From contig JAIQFI010000008.1 of the NCBI GenBank assembly GCA_020073345.1, positions 106,108 to 161,299 of the forward strand: DNA of 55,192 nt. The letters are read 5' to 3'. The position numbers and the translations under genes were made by a program. Below, piece by piece: positions 41,347-49,586 of this stretch. Origin of the DNA: Terriglobia bacterium (GTDB lineage Bacteria > Acidobacteriota > Terriglobia > Bryobacterales > Bryobacteraceae). Every line of letters starts with the position of its first letter. The stretch's first letter is position 1. The notes under the pieces were generated by a model. It was not told the origin of the DNA and ran no database searches. It was given only the letters and a program-made list of their open reading frames with translations.

Positions 41347-41904
41347 ATGCCAGTGAAAGCGGAGGTTTTGTGCGCGCTCGGACCGGACGCTTCTTCCTAC
41401 AAACCCGCGGCGGATCAGCGCCCCACCAGCGACGCGATGCAACTGGCCAACAGAGTGAACGCGGCCGTGAAAACGCTTTGCGGCTCCCAGTGTCCCACCA
41501 TGGCTCTGTTGCGGAACGCGACTGCGCCCAATGCGATGTTGATCGCCGATGCCGGACAGGCCAAACTGGTGTACTCGCCGCAGTTCTTAGGGGCCGCATA
41601 CAACAGCTTCGGCGATGACGGAATCGTGGCCGTCATTGCTCATGAGGTCGGTCATGCCATGGACGCGACCATGGGCGCCGCCTGGATCAAAAAGAGCTGG
41701 ACTCCGGAGCTGCGCGCCGATGCATGGGCGGGTTGTCTCCTGGCAAGGCTCGATCCGGCTCCGGCCAACCTCCAGCCAAGTCTATCCGCGCTTTCGAAGT
41801 ATCCTTCGCCTTCTCATCCAAGTTGGAACCTGCGACTCCCGGCTCTCCGCGCTGGCTACACGCAATGTGGCGGAGCCGGCTCCAAATTCGATGCACGCAA
41901 GTGA
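41347..41904 (+). CDS. Putative HExxH metalloprotease, start uncertain
   Basis: The first conventional start is ATG 41347 (185 residues). The core is GIVAVIAHEVGHAMDATMGA with a HEVGH zinc motif at 99-103, and ELRADAWAG at 121-129 as the third-ligand region of M48-like or related metallopeptidases. Four Cys could form disulphides. In-frame codons between a stop at 41287 and ATG 41347 encode FNTGGWLLAAALLMPVKA, the body of a signal peptide, but contain no ATG, GTG or TTG; a GGGAGG site lies before an ATC at 41299. A non-standard start or a +1 shift from the upstream gene are options. Confidence 0.65.
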   Translation: MPVKAEVLCALGPDASSYKPAADQRPTSDAMQLANRVNAAVKTLCGSQCPTMALLRNATAPNAMLIADAGQAKLVYSPQFLGAAYNSFGDDGIVAVIAHEVGHAMDATMGAAWIKKSWTPELRADAWAGCLLARLDPAPANLQPSLSALSKYPSPSHPSWNLRLPALRAGYTQCGGAGSKFDARK

Positions 41905-41933
41905 TCCGCCTCCCCGCCCTTGCCGGGATCACA

Positions 41934-42245
41934 TTAGCGTGGATGACGACTCCCGGTTACCAGGAATACCACGGCCACGCGAACGTTCCCGTAAGGAGAC
42001 TTGCCCGGCGGGAGCGGAGGACTGACAGCGACATCCGCAGCAGCCTGATCATGCCAGACCGGCATATAGTCAGCTTGGAGCCGTACGTCGAAGTGGCTGC
42101 GCACATGCGCGTCCAAGCCGGCGCCCGCCGCCAAGCTAAAGCCACCCTCGCTCACCGCGAATTGCCGGTTTTCCGCTCCTATGGAGCCAAGGGACCATTC
42201 GGTGTATCCCGGCAGAACGTGAAGAGTATAGTCGTCATTGCCGCC
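41934..42245 (-). pseudogene. C-terminal fragment of an outer-membrane beta-barrel protein
   Basis: From about 42245 down to 41934 the minus strand reads GGNDDYTLHVLPGYTEWSLG, then FSLAAGAGLDAHVRSHFDVR and ADYMPVW, then YGNVRVAVVFLV. This resembles the last strands of acidobacterial outer-membrane barrels, which carry GGG(L/I)D-x-R-x-S-x-H and QVEYLPT blocks. No signal peptide or barrel front end lies upstream. Instead the frame runs into the hydrolase fragment in a different phase. It is a remnant. Confidence 0.55.
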
Positions 42246-42613
42246 GCGCCGGTACTTGCGCCAAACAGGCCGATCCCATGCCCGCGGCCCTGGACCGGAC
42301 TCGTTAGCCAATCCGTGATCGCCACCAAGCGCCGGGTAAGAAGATCGATATCGAAGCGGAGGCGTCCTGTAACTTCGTCCTCTTGTTCCTCTTCGGCTGT
42401 CAGAAGGTCGACCAACAACGTCCAAAGCGAGTGCTCATTGAGAGCCTCCGCGACGTACCGGTTCCGTGGACTGTGGCGGCTACTGCCACTGCCGTGGGCG
42501 AAGAGAACAACCCCGCTCGGCATCGAAGGGATGCTTAAATCTCCCTGCAGCAGCATATCTCCCGCCGGGATCGATACTGAGGCGTGTTCGATGAGTGTCT
42601 CTCCAGCCTTCAT
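42179..42613 (-). pseudogene. Truncated alpha/beta hydrolase (dienelactone-hydrolase-like)
   Basis: Start at ATG 42613 after an AAGGAG site. The family sequence HASVSIPAGDMLLQGDLSIP, then VVLFAHGSGSSRHSPRNRYV, then LLVDLLTAEEEQED and IGLFGASTGAAA is intact up to the nucleophile elbow (G-x-S-x-G). After GASTGAAA the sequence abruptly loses similarity and ends in a chance stop at 42179. About half of a normal-length enzyme (Asp and His catalytic residues) is missing, so it should be inactive. Confidence 0.7.
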
Positions 42614-42828
42614 CTCGGGATTTCTCCTTCTGCTTAGTCCCGAGTGCAATCTGACGACCAGCCGCGAGGCGTCAGCAGGCGAGGTTTTCCTTGCCTTATG
42701 ACCAGATGAGCTTGGATACCCCAGGATCTGGTGTTTCGGGCCTAAACGCACAATGCAAGCGCTGCCCGATGGATGGCTGCAATCTGCTGGAAATTGCAAC
42801 CTGGTTTCCGGGCAAGTAGTCTTGAGGG

Positions 42829-43929
42829 ATGTCCAGTTCCGACATGGATACGTGGGACCGCTTTCTCCCGAATCCGCCAGGTGAGGGCGGGTTCCGCTTC
42901 GCGTCCGCCCACGCGGGCCGTCGTGTTCTGGTAACGGGCGCGGGCGGCTACATAGGGTCCGCGCTGATCAAGGCGATTGCCAGCGCCGCCCCCCGATGCC
43001 TTGTCTTGCTGGACTCTTCCGAGCACAACTTGTTCGAAATCGAGCGGCACCTGGAGTTGCCTCACGAGGGCTTCCTGGGATCCGTGGACGACACAGATTT
43101 GCTCGACGACATTTTCAGCCGCTTTCACCCTGAGATCATCTATCACGCGGCGGCCTTCAAGCACGTTCCCCTGTTGGAACTCAACCCGATCGCGGCTGTG
43201 CGCAACAATGTCATCGGCACATGGGCTGCGGCGCGAGCGGCCGTCCGCCATGGTGCGTCGGAGTTCATCCTCATCTCCACCGACAAAGCCGTGAACCCGC
43301 ACAGTGTCATGGGCGTTTCCAAGCGTATCGCGGAGTTGGCTGTAGTGGCGCTAAGCAGTGCAGCATGCCGGATGAATGCGATCCGGCTCGGTAACGTCAT
43401 CGGGTCAAGCGGCAGCGTGGTCCCGGTTTTCTTGAAGCAGATTGCGGAAGGCAGGTCCGTTGCCGTTACGCATCCGGAAGCGAGCCGGTGGTTTCTGTCA
43501 TTGCGCGAGACAGTCGAGGCGATCCTTGCTTGTGGAATCGCGGCCTGCGGAGCTGCCGCGTGCGAAGGAAGAATCCTTCTGCCGGACGTCGGCGAACCCG
43601 TGCGAATCGCCGAGTTGGCCAAGTTCCTCATCCACGCCGCCGGCAAAGAAATCCCGGTCCGGTTCACCGGCCTTCGTCCGGGAGATAAGCTCACGGAAGA
43701 ACTGAGCTACAAGACCGAAGTGAAGGATGGTTTCGTCGAGGGACCTCTTGAAGTCATCAAGACTCGCAGGTTTGCGCCCGCGGAATTTGAAGATGTGATG
43801 GAACGACTGTCCGGCTGCATCGACAGCCGCGATGTCTCCAGGCTCATTCGAACGCTGTCCTCGGTGGTTCCAGAATATTTGCCGAGCGGGCTCGTGCTGA
43901 ATTCGATGGCTAGCGCAGCTCGGGTTTAA
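42829..43929 (+). CDS. CapD/FlaA1-type UDP-sugar 4,6-dehydratase
   Basis: A 366-residue extended SDR. GAGGYIGS at 37-44 binds NAD(P). YHAAAFKHVPLLELNP and STDKAVNPHSVMGVSKR are the hallmarks of short CapD/PseB/LegB-like dehydratases, where Met-x3-Lys replaces the usual Tyr-x3-Lys. SSGSVVPVFLKQI, RWFLSLRETVEAIL and FTGLRPGDKLTEEL complete the family pattern. It should convert UDP-GlcNAc (or a related sugar) to a 4-keto-6-deoxy intermediate. It ends 3 bp before the epimerase gene. Confidence 0.88.
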   Translation: MSSSDMDTWDRFLPNPPGEGGFRFASAHAGRRVLVTGAGGYIGSALIKAIASAAPRCLVLLDSSEHNLFEIERHLELPHEGFLGSVDDTDLLDDIFSRFHPEIIYHAAAFKHVPLLELNPIAAVRNNVIGTWAAARAAVRHGASEFILISTDKAVNPHSVMGVSKRIAELAVVALSSAACRMNAIRLGNVIGSSGSVVPVFLKQIAEGRSVAVTHPEASRWFLSLRETVEAILACGIAACGAAACEGRILLPDVGEPVRIAELAKFLIHAAGKEIPVRFTGLRPGDKLTEELSYKTEVKDGFVEGPLEVIKTRRFAPAEFEDVMERLSGCIDSRDVSRLIRTLSSVVPEYLPSGLVLNSMASAARV

Positions 43930-43932
43930 GCA

Positions 43933-45096
43933 ATGAAACGAAAGATCGCCGTCGTCACCACGTCTCGCGCCGACTATAGCCTTCTGTACTGGCCGTTGCG
44001 CGACCTGGCTTCGCATCCCGATGTCGATCTGAAGATTGTCGCGCTGGGGCCGCACTTGTCTCCGGAATTCGGCTGCACCGTCCAGGAGATCGAGAACGAC
44101 GGGTTCCAGGTCGGCGCTCGCATCGAGTGCCTCATCAGCTCGGATAGCGACGTCGGCATGGCCAAGACCATCGGTGTGGCGACCATGAGTCTGGCGGACT
44201 GCTTTGGGCAGATGCGTCCCGACCTGGTCGTGTTGCCTGCCGACCGCTACGAAATGCTCGCGCCTGCCTCGGTCGCTTTGGCCCTGCGCATTCCGGTGGC
44301 GCATATCGAAGGAGGAGAAATAAGCGAAGGCGCGATCGATGACGCCGTTCGCAATGCGCTGACCAAGCTCAGCCACGTCCACCTCACCTCTACGGAGTCG
44401 GCGCGTGCACGAGTGATCGCCATGGGCGAAGAGGATTGGCGCGTCCACCGCACTGGAGCCGCAGCCCTGGATCACCTGCGTCGAAGTCCGCTATTGAGCC
44501 GCGAACAACTGGAGACACGCCTAACCATCGACCTTAGCCAACCGACCGCGCTAGTTACTTACCACCCCACGACGATCGCTCGGGACACCACGCGTGAAGC
44601 GGACGCGATGTTCTCCGCGATCCAGTCCATGCCGGGACAGCTTCTGTGCTGCTATCCCAACGCCGACGCCGGCAGCCGGGGGCTGATCGAGCGAGTGGAA
44701 TCGTGCGTACGCCAACGCGGAGATGGCAAAGTCATTGTCAACCTGGACCCGATCGTCTACTGGAGCTTGCTGCAGTATGTGGATCTTCTGGTCGGCAACT
44801 CCAGCAGCGGGATTATTGAGGCGGCCTCCTTTGCACTGCCGGTGGTCAACGTCGGGATCCGCCAGCGGGGACGCGAGCGCGGCCGCAACGTGCTCGACGC
44901 TGAACCCACCGCCGCATCCATTCTGGACCGGATCCGCACGGCCAGAAGCACGGAATTCCGGCGCTCGCTGGAAGGTATGGAGAATCTGTATGGCGATGGC
45001 CGAGCCTCAGAAAGAATCGTTGCCCTGCTTGCGTCCGTGCCATTAGGTGAGGAGCTTCTTACCAAGCGGGCTCGTGCGTTGGAGGCCGGCGCGTGA
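43933..45096 (+). CDS. NeuC/LegG-type hydrolysing UDP-GlcNAc 2-epimerase
   Basis: A 387-residue GT-B-like enzyme. KIAVVTTSRADYSLLYWPLR is the NeuC-type N-terminus, where plain WecB-type epimerases lack the SRADY block. VVLPADRYEMLAPASVAL, then PVAHIEGGEISEGAIDDAVR, then VHLTSTESARARVIAMGEED, and C-terminal LVGNSSSGIIEAASFALPVV and NVGIRQRGRERGRNV are the binding-site segments. Family members release UDP and yield N-acetylmannosamine or its 6-deoxy-diamino analogue. It sits between the dehydratase and aminotransferase genes; the latter overlaps by 4 bp (GTGA). Confidence 0.87.
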   Translation: MKRKIAVVTTSRADYSLLYWPLRDLASHPDVDLKIVALGPHLSPEFGCTVQEIENDGFQVGARIECLISSDSDVGMAKTIGVATMSLADCFGQMRPDLVVLPADRYEMLAPASVALALRIPVAHIEGGEISEGAIDDAVRNALTKLSHVHLTSTESARARVIAMGEEDWRVHRTGAAALDHLRRSPLLSREQLETRLTIDLSQPTALVTYHPTTIARDTTREADAMFSAIQSMPGQLLCCYPNADAGSRGLIERVESCVRQRGDGKVIVNLDPIVYWSLLQYVDLLVGNSSSGIIEAASFALPVVNVGIRQRGRERGRNVLDAEPTAASILDRIRTARSTEFRRSLEGMENLYGDGRASERIVALLASVPLGEELLTKRARALEAGA

Positions 45097-46271
45097 CCAT
45101 GGAAATGAGGATCCCTCTTTCGGCTCCTGAAATCACTGAGGCCGACATCGAAGCCGTGGTGAACGTGCTGCGAACGCCGCGACTCAGCATCGGCCCCAGG
45201 ATGGTGGAATTCGAGCAGGCGATGGCGGAAGCCGCGGGCGTCCCCTATGGCATCGCCGTCAGCTCGGGAACCGCGGGTTTGCATCTCTGCCTCAGTGCAT
45301 TGGGCATCGGCGAAGGCGACGAAGTCATTCTGCCGTCCTTCACCTTCATTGCCGCCGGCAATGTAGTGTTGTACCAACGCGCCACGCCTGTCTTCGTCGA
45401 CATCGATCCGATCACCTTAAACCTGAATCCCGACAGGCTCGAGAAGGCGATCACTCCGCGGACCGGCGCCATTATTGTCGTGCACACCTTCGGGCACCCC
45501 GCGGATCTCGGTCCCATTCTGGACGTCGCCCGGAAACACGGCGTACCGGTGATTGAGGATGCGTGCGAGGCAATCGGAGCGCAGTATCGCGGACGAACGG
45601 TCGGCGGAATCGGCGACTTCGGAGTTTTCGGGTTCTATCCCAATAAACCGATCACAACTGGTGAAGGCGGAATGGTCGTCACCCGGGATGCGGGTCTCGC
45701 GGACACGATGCGGGCCCTCCGAAATCAAGGGAGGATGACAACCGACGGCTGGCTCGATCACAGCCTCCTGGGGTACAACTATCGTCTTTCCGAGATGAAC
45801 TGCGCGCTGGGCGTCGCGCAGATGAAGAGGCTTGGCGAGATTCTCGAAGGCCGTGAGTCCGTGGCGATTCGGTATGCGAATGCGCTGCAGGAGATTTCCG
45901 AAGTCACTCTGCCGCCTCTAAAGATCGAAGGTGGACGCTTGTGCTGGTTCGTCTTCGTGATACGTCTGGCTGCCCAGTTCGCGCGCGAGGATCGGGACTC
46001 CATCTGCGAGCAGCTAACTGCGCAGGGAATCGGCTGCGGACGCTACTTTGCTCCCCTGCACAAGCAACCGCTTTTCGCGGCGTATGCGAACCCGCTCGAC
46101 GATCTGGCCATCACCGAGCAGGTAGCCGACCGCACACTGGCGCTGCCGTTTTTCAACGGTCTCACGGATGCGCAGATTACGGAGGTCTGCGGGAGTTTGC
46201 GCGACGCGATTCGGGGCATCCCCGAGTGCTCTCCTCAAGCAGCATCTGCGGCGGCAGGCCCCAAGACGTAG
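45093..46271 (+). CDS. DegT/DnrJ/EryC1/StrS-family sugar aminotransferase
   Basis: A 392-residue PLP enzyme. GTG 45093 overlaps the epimerase stop, while ATG 45099 is an alternative start. SSGTAGLHLCLSALGIGEGD (cofactor phosphate site), PVIEDACEAIG (Asp 156, pyridine N) and GFYPNKPITTGEGG with the Schiff-base Lys at 185 are all intact. A C-terminal domain with GIGCGRYFAPLHKQP fits 4-keto-6-deoxy-sugar aminotransferases (PseC/LegC/PglE-like). It should aminate the dehydratase product. Its end overlaps the convergent methyltransferase by 37 bp. Confidence 0.9.
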   Translation: MTMEMRIPLSAPEITEADIEAVVNVLRTPRLSIGPRMVEFEQAMAEAAGVPYGIAVSSGTAGLHLCLSALGIGEGDEVILPSFTFIAAGNVVLYQRATPVFVDIDPITLNLNPDRLEKAITPRTGAIIVVHTFGHPADLGPILDVARKHGVPVIEDACEAIGAQYRGRTVGGIGDFGVFGFYPNKPITTGEGGMVVTRDAGLADTMRALRNQGRMTTDGWLDHSLLGYNYRLSEMNCALGVAQMKRLGEILEGRESVAIRYANALQEISEVTLPPLKIEGGRLCWFVFVIRLAAQFAREDRDSICEQLTAQGIGCGRYFAPLHKQPLFAAYANPLDDLAITEQVADRTLALPFFNGLTDAQITEVCGSLRDAIRGIPECSPQAASAAAGPKT

Positions 46272-46957
46272 AGGAGATTTCCCTCCCAGCCACGTCGACG
46301 TAGTTCTCCGGTGGCGTAGTCGACGACAAACGTCTTTTCTATGGTCAGGCCAGCGGCGCGCGAAAGGGCTCGGAATTCTTTATCCGTAAACACGTGCCCC
46401 TGGGTGGTACAACGTGTCTCTTCAACGTCCCAGGTGACCGTCACGTCGCCATTCCTCTCGTCCCAGGACGCTCGATCGCGAAGGAAGCGCAAGGCCGTTT
46501 GCAACGATCCATAATGGCGCGCGTTGTAGCGATGATTTACATCGACGAAGATCTTGCCTCGCGGAGATACCAGACGCGCAAACTGACGGAGCACGCCGAT
46601 TCGGCTCGCGGAGGGAAGAATGTGGCCGAGGACATTCCAGAGACAAGTGATGACGTCAAACTCAGCTTGAACCGAGTGAAGCTCTTCGGCGCGCATGGTC
46701 CAGACCTTGGCGTCGACGAGGTCCTTGCCCTGCATCGCCAGGCTGGGCTCCAGCAGCACCAGTTCCGTAATGCCCGGAGACCGCGCGATGCGCCGGGCGC
46801 GGGCGCCATCACCACTCCCGACGTCGAGCAGAGAACGGCTGCCCAGCGCGATCTCGGACAGAACCAGCTGATCGACACGATCCAGATACGCCCTCCGCCG
46901 CTTCGCTAAACGCGCGAACACGGGCGCGATCCGGTCGTAAGCAGCCACGGGATCCAT
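46235..46957 (-). CDS. Class I SAM-dependent methyltransferase
   Basis: Start taken at ATG 46957 (MDPVAAYDRIAPVFARL), with ATG 47008 as an alternative. About 240 residues. SRSLLDVGSGDGARARRIAR is motif I, then VLLEPSLAMQ, and FDVITCLWNVLGHILPSASR, followed by LVSPRGKIFVDVNHRYNAR. The VNHRYN and GDVTVTWDVEE segments resemble small-molecule or sugar methyltransferases. Next to the nucleotide-sugar cassette, sugar modification is conceivable but not shown. Confidence 0.85.
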   Translation of the reverse strand: MDPVAAYDRIAPVFARLAKRRRAYLDRVDQLVLSEIALGSRSLLDVGSGDGARARRIARSPGITELVLLEPSLAMQGKDLVDAKVWTMRAEELHSVQAEFDVITCLWNVLGHILPSASRIGVLRQFARLVSPRGKIFVDVNHRYNARHYGSLQTALRFLRDRASWDERNGDVTVTWDVEETRCTTQGHVFTDKEFRALSRAAGLTIEKTFVVDYATGELRRRGWEGNLLYVLGPAAADAA

Positions 46958-47018
46958 GCAAGCGCTAGCCTGGACTTGTCGTTCTTGGTTGTTGTAGGAT
47001 TGACCCACTCTTTTAAGT

Positions 47019-47633
47019 ATGGAGCCAACATTTCTTCCCGGTGTAGAGAATCATCCGCAGCCGAGTCCGTATACCGACCTGATCCGCAGCATGCAGGCCG
47101 CGGGCTCCGAGTACATGCAAATCTGGCACCTGTTCGCGTTCAAGCCGGAGATGACGGCCCATCTCGCGCGTCTCAGTCAGGCGGTCATGCGCGACCCCGC
47201 ACCGATTAGTCCCGGCATGCGCGAGCTGATCGCAGCCTACACCTCGGCGCTGAATCGCTGCGCGTTCTGCACCAAAGCGCACATCGGATTCGCGGCGGCG
47301 CTTCTTGAGAAAGAGCGCGGCGTCAATGGCTGGGAATTCGCCGAGGCGGTGGTTCGCGATCCGGAGAAGTCTGCTCTCACGGATAAAGAGAAAACACTAT
47401 TTCGTTTCACCGAGAAAGTGACTCACCGTGCGCAGCAGCTCACCGCGGAGGACATGCAGCCTATGTATGCCGCCGGATGGGACGACGAAGCGATCTATTA
47501 CGTCATCACCATCTGCGCGCTTTTCAATTTCTACAATCGATGGGTGGGCGCCAGCGGCGTCCACGTGCTTTCGGATGAAGCGCACCGGCTGGCCGGGAAA
47601 CGATCGGCTGAGACGGGTTATGTAAGGAAGTGA
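47019..47633 (+). CDS. AhpD-like / peroxidase-related (carboxymuconolactone decarboxylase) protein
   Basis: A 204-residue helical protein. MRELIAAYTSALNRCAFCTKAHIGFAAALL carries the CxxC-x2-H redox motif of the AhpD family. Further helices include EKTLFRFTEKVTHRAQQLT and WDDEAIYYVITICALFNFYNRW. AhpD-type proteins act as peroxidases or redox adaptors. A second family member starts 10 bp downstream, so the two are an operon and may be paired subunits. Confidence 0.87.
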   Translation: MEPTFLPGVENHPQPSPYTDLIRSMQAAGSEYMQIWHLFAFKPEMTAHLARLSQAVMRDPAPISPGMRELIAAYTSALNRCAFCTKAHIGFAAALLEKERGVNGWEFAEAVVRDPEKSALTDKEKTLFRFTEKVTHRAQQLTAEDMQPMYAAGWDDEAIYYVITICALFNFYNRWVGASGVHVLSDEAHRLAGKRSAETGYVRK

Positions 47634-47642
47634 GGAAATTAT

Positions 47643-48194
47643 ATGCCGCACATTACGCTCCCCGACGGCGTTCCGGGAATTCGCGGACTGTTTGAGCTGC
47701 GTCCGGATATCGCCAAGCCGCTGTGCGAGCTGGCGAATATCTTATTGCATGCGCCGAACACGCTCACGCCCGGGGAACGCGAGCTGATCGCAACTCACGT
47801 TTCATCCCGGAATGATTGTGACTATTGCCAGAGCAGCCACGGCGCGATCGCGGCACATCATCTTGACGGCAACGACGAACTGGTTTCACAAGTCAAGCGC
47901 GACTTCGAGCAGGCCGCGATTTCCAACAAGTTGAAAGCGCTGCTGGCAATCGCCACTAAGGTCCAGCGCGGCGGAAAGAGTGTTCTTCCGGAAGACGTCC
48001 ATCGCGCTCGGCAGCAGGGCGCGACCGACGCCGAGATTCACGATACGGTATTGATCGCCGCAGCCTTCTGCATGTACAACCGCTACGTCGACGGGCTGGC
48101 GACGCTGTTACCCGAGAATCCGGCGGTCTACAAGGAGCGGGCGGGGATGATCGCTCGCAACGGCTACCTGGGGATTCCACCCAGCTCACATTAG
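47643..48194 (+). CDS. Second AhpD-like (carboxymuconolactone decarboxylase) protein
   Basis: A 183-residue member of the same fold: PGERELIATHVSSRNDCDYCQSSHGAIAAHHL carries the CxxC-x2-H motif, followed by LKALLAIATKVQRGGKSVLP and a DTVLIAAAFCMYNRYVDGL helix. It begins MPHITLPDGVPGIRGLFELRP, a preface common in this subfamily. Its last 9 bp overlap the convergent amidase gene. Confidence 0.87.
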   Translation: MPHITLPDGVPGIRGLFELRPDIAKPLCELANILLHAPNTLTPGERELIATHVSSRNDCDYCQSSHGAIAAHHLDGNDELVSQVKRDFEQAAISNKLKALLAIATKVQRGGKSVLPEDVHRARQQGATDAEIHDTVLIAAAFCMYNRYVDGLATLLPENPAVYKERAGMIARNGYLGIPPSSH

Positions 48195-49586
48195 CGGGCT
48201 GGGCTGCCATCCGCCGCACAGGTTCTCGAGCCGTCCCGCAATCCGCAGCGCGACGTCTTCGCGCCAAGGGTGCGCCGCGACCTGCACACCAATCGGCAAC
48301 CCCGACTCCGTCTGCCCGCAGCGAACCACGGCGGCCGGCCACCCGGTGAGATTGTGCGTCATTGTGTAGCTGAATCCCTGAAACGTGCCCTCGTCGATCG
48401 AGCTGCCGTGGGGCAGCGCCGCGTGAGCGCAGGCGGGCGACAGAATCGCGTCGTAATTTTCGAGAAACGCGAGCATGCGTGCGCGGAAGCGATCCAGATC
48501 CGCCCAGTACTGGGCGAATCCCGCCAAGTCGGTGCGGTATGGTTCGAGCTTGGCCAGCCACCCATCCAGCAAACGATGCGTGCGTGTGCTCCCGATTGCT
48601 TCTAAATACGCGCGCAAGCCGTCGCCGCCATCCGGGCCGATCAAGCGCATCTCATGCTGGTAGCTTTCCTCGATGCCGGGTGGACGCCGCTCGTCCATCA
48701 CCTGGACCTCCTTCGCGATCGCGGCCGCGGCCCGCCGCACGGCGGCGATGGTCTCGGGATCCGCCGCAGCAATGCCGTTGTCCGTGAAGAAGGCCACGCG
48801 CAAATCATCTATGCGCACCGCTTCAGGATCACCATTCGGCATGCCGATCACCGTAAAATCCAATCCATCGGGCCGAGCAAGCAGAGGCATCACAGCGCAC
48901 AGATCCTCGAGGCGGCGCGCTAAGGGGCCGATCTGCCACAGCGTTTCGATCCATCCCCCCGCCGGAGGAACGTGGCCGGTGCGAGGCAGACGTCCCGAGG
49001 TCGGCTTGATGCCGGCGATGCCGCAGAAGTGCGCGGGAAGACGGACGCTGCCGGCCGCGTCGCTACCCAGCCCGAAGGGCGATCCGCACGCCGCGATCAG
49101 CGCGGCCTCGCCTCCACTCGACCCGCCACAGGTGCGCGAGAGGTCGTACGGATTGTTGGTGCGGCCGTGAATCAGGTTGTCGCTTTCGAAGGCGAACAAG
49201 AGGTCCGGCAGATTCGTTCTAGCGATCGGAATGGCGCCAGCGGCTCGCAATCGCGCCACCAGCGTGGCATCTCGCGTCGACGCGGGGGCCGATCGCAAGC
49301 CGAGCGTACCGGCCGTGCACACGGTCCCTGCCACTTCGATCGAATCCTTGATCGAAAACGGAACGCCTGCGAGCGGGCCCAGGGCAGCGCCGTGAGCTCG
49401 CTGTTCATCGATGTGTCGCGCCGCTTTCCGCGCTTCATCCGCCAACACCTCGACTACCGCATTGAGGCTCAGGTTTACCTGTTCGATGCGCTTCAGGTGC
49501 GCATCCACTAACTCCGCCGAAGATACTCCGCCGTCCCGGATCAGTCGCGCCTGCTCTGTTCCGGAACGCGCCAGAACATCGATCAT
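48186..49586 (-). CDS. Amidase-signature family enzyme
   Basis: A 466-residue Ser-cisSer-Lys hydrolase. Lys 80 lies in GVPFSIKDSIEV, the cis-Ser in CGGSSGGEAAL (156), and the nucleophile Ser 180 in GSDAAGSVRLPAH, all intact. C-terminal FSYTMTHNLTGWPAAVVRCG completes the fold. Substrate specificity (amide, carbamate or peptide) cannot be told from sequence. Its ATG overlaps the stop of the CRTAC1 gene by 4 bp, placing it last in the haem/CRTAC1 operon. Confidence 0.9.
   Translation of the reverse strand: MIDVLARSGTEQARLIRDGGVSSAELVDAHLKRIEQVNLSLNAVVEVLADEARKAARHIDEQRAHGAALGPLAGVPFSIKDSIEVAGTVCTAGTLGLRSAPASTRDATLVARLRAAGAIPIARTNLPDLLFAFESDNLIHGRTNNPYDLSRTCGGSSGGEAALIAACGSPFGLGSDAAGSVRLPAHFCGIAGIKPTSGRLPRTGHVPPAGGWIETLWQIGPLARRLEDLCAVMPLLARPDGLDFTVIGMPNGDPEAVRIDDLRVAFFTDNGIAAADPETIAAVRRAAAAIAKEVQVMDERRPPGIEESYQHEMRLIGPDGGDGLRAYLEAIGSTRTHRLLDGWLAKLEPYRTDLAGFAQYWADLDRFRARMLAFLENYDAILSPACAHAALPHGSSIDEGTFQGFSYTMTHNLTGWPAAVVRCGQTESGLPIGVQVAAHPWREDVALRIAGRLENLCGGWQPSPLM

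Noticed and set aside
41724-42701. A 325-codon plus-strand open frame
   Set aside because: It crosses the metalloprotease end and the minus-strand hydrolase and barrel fragments, which have recognisable family sequence; the plus-strand product is low-complexity.
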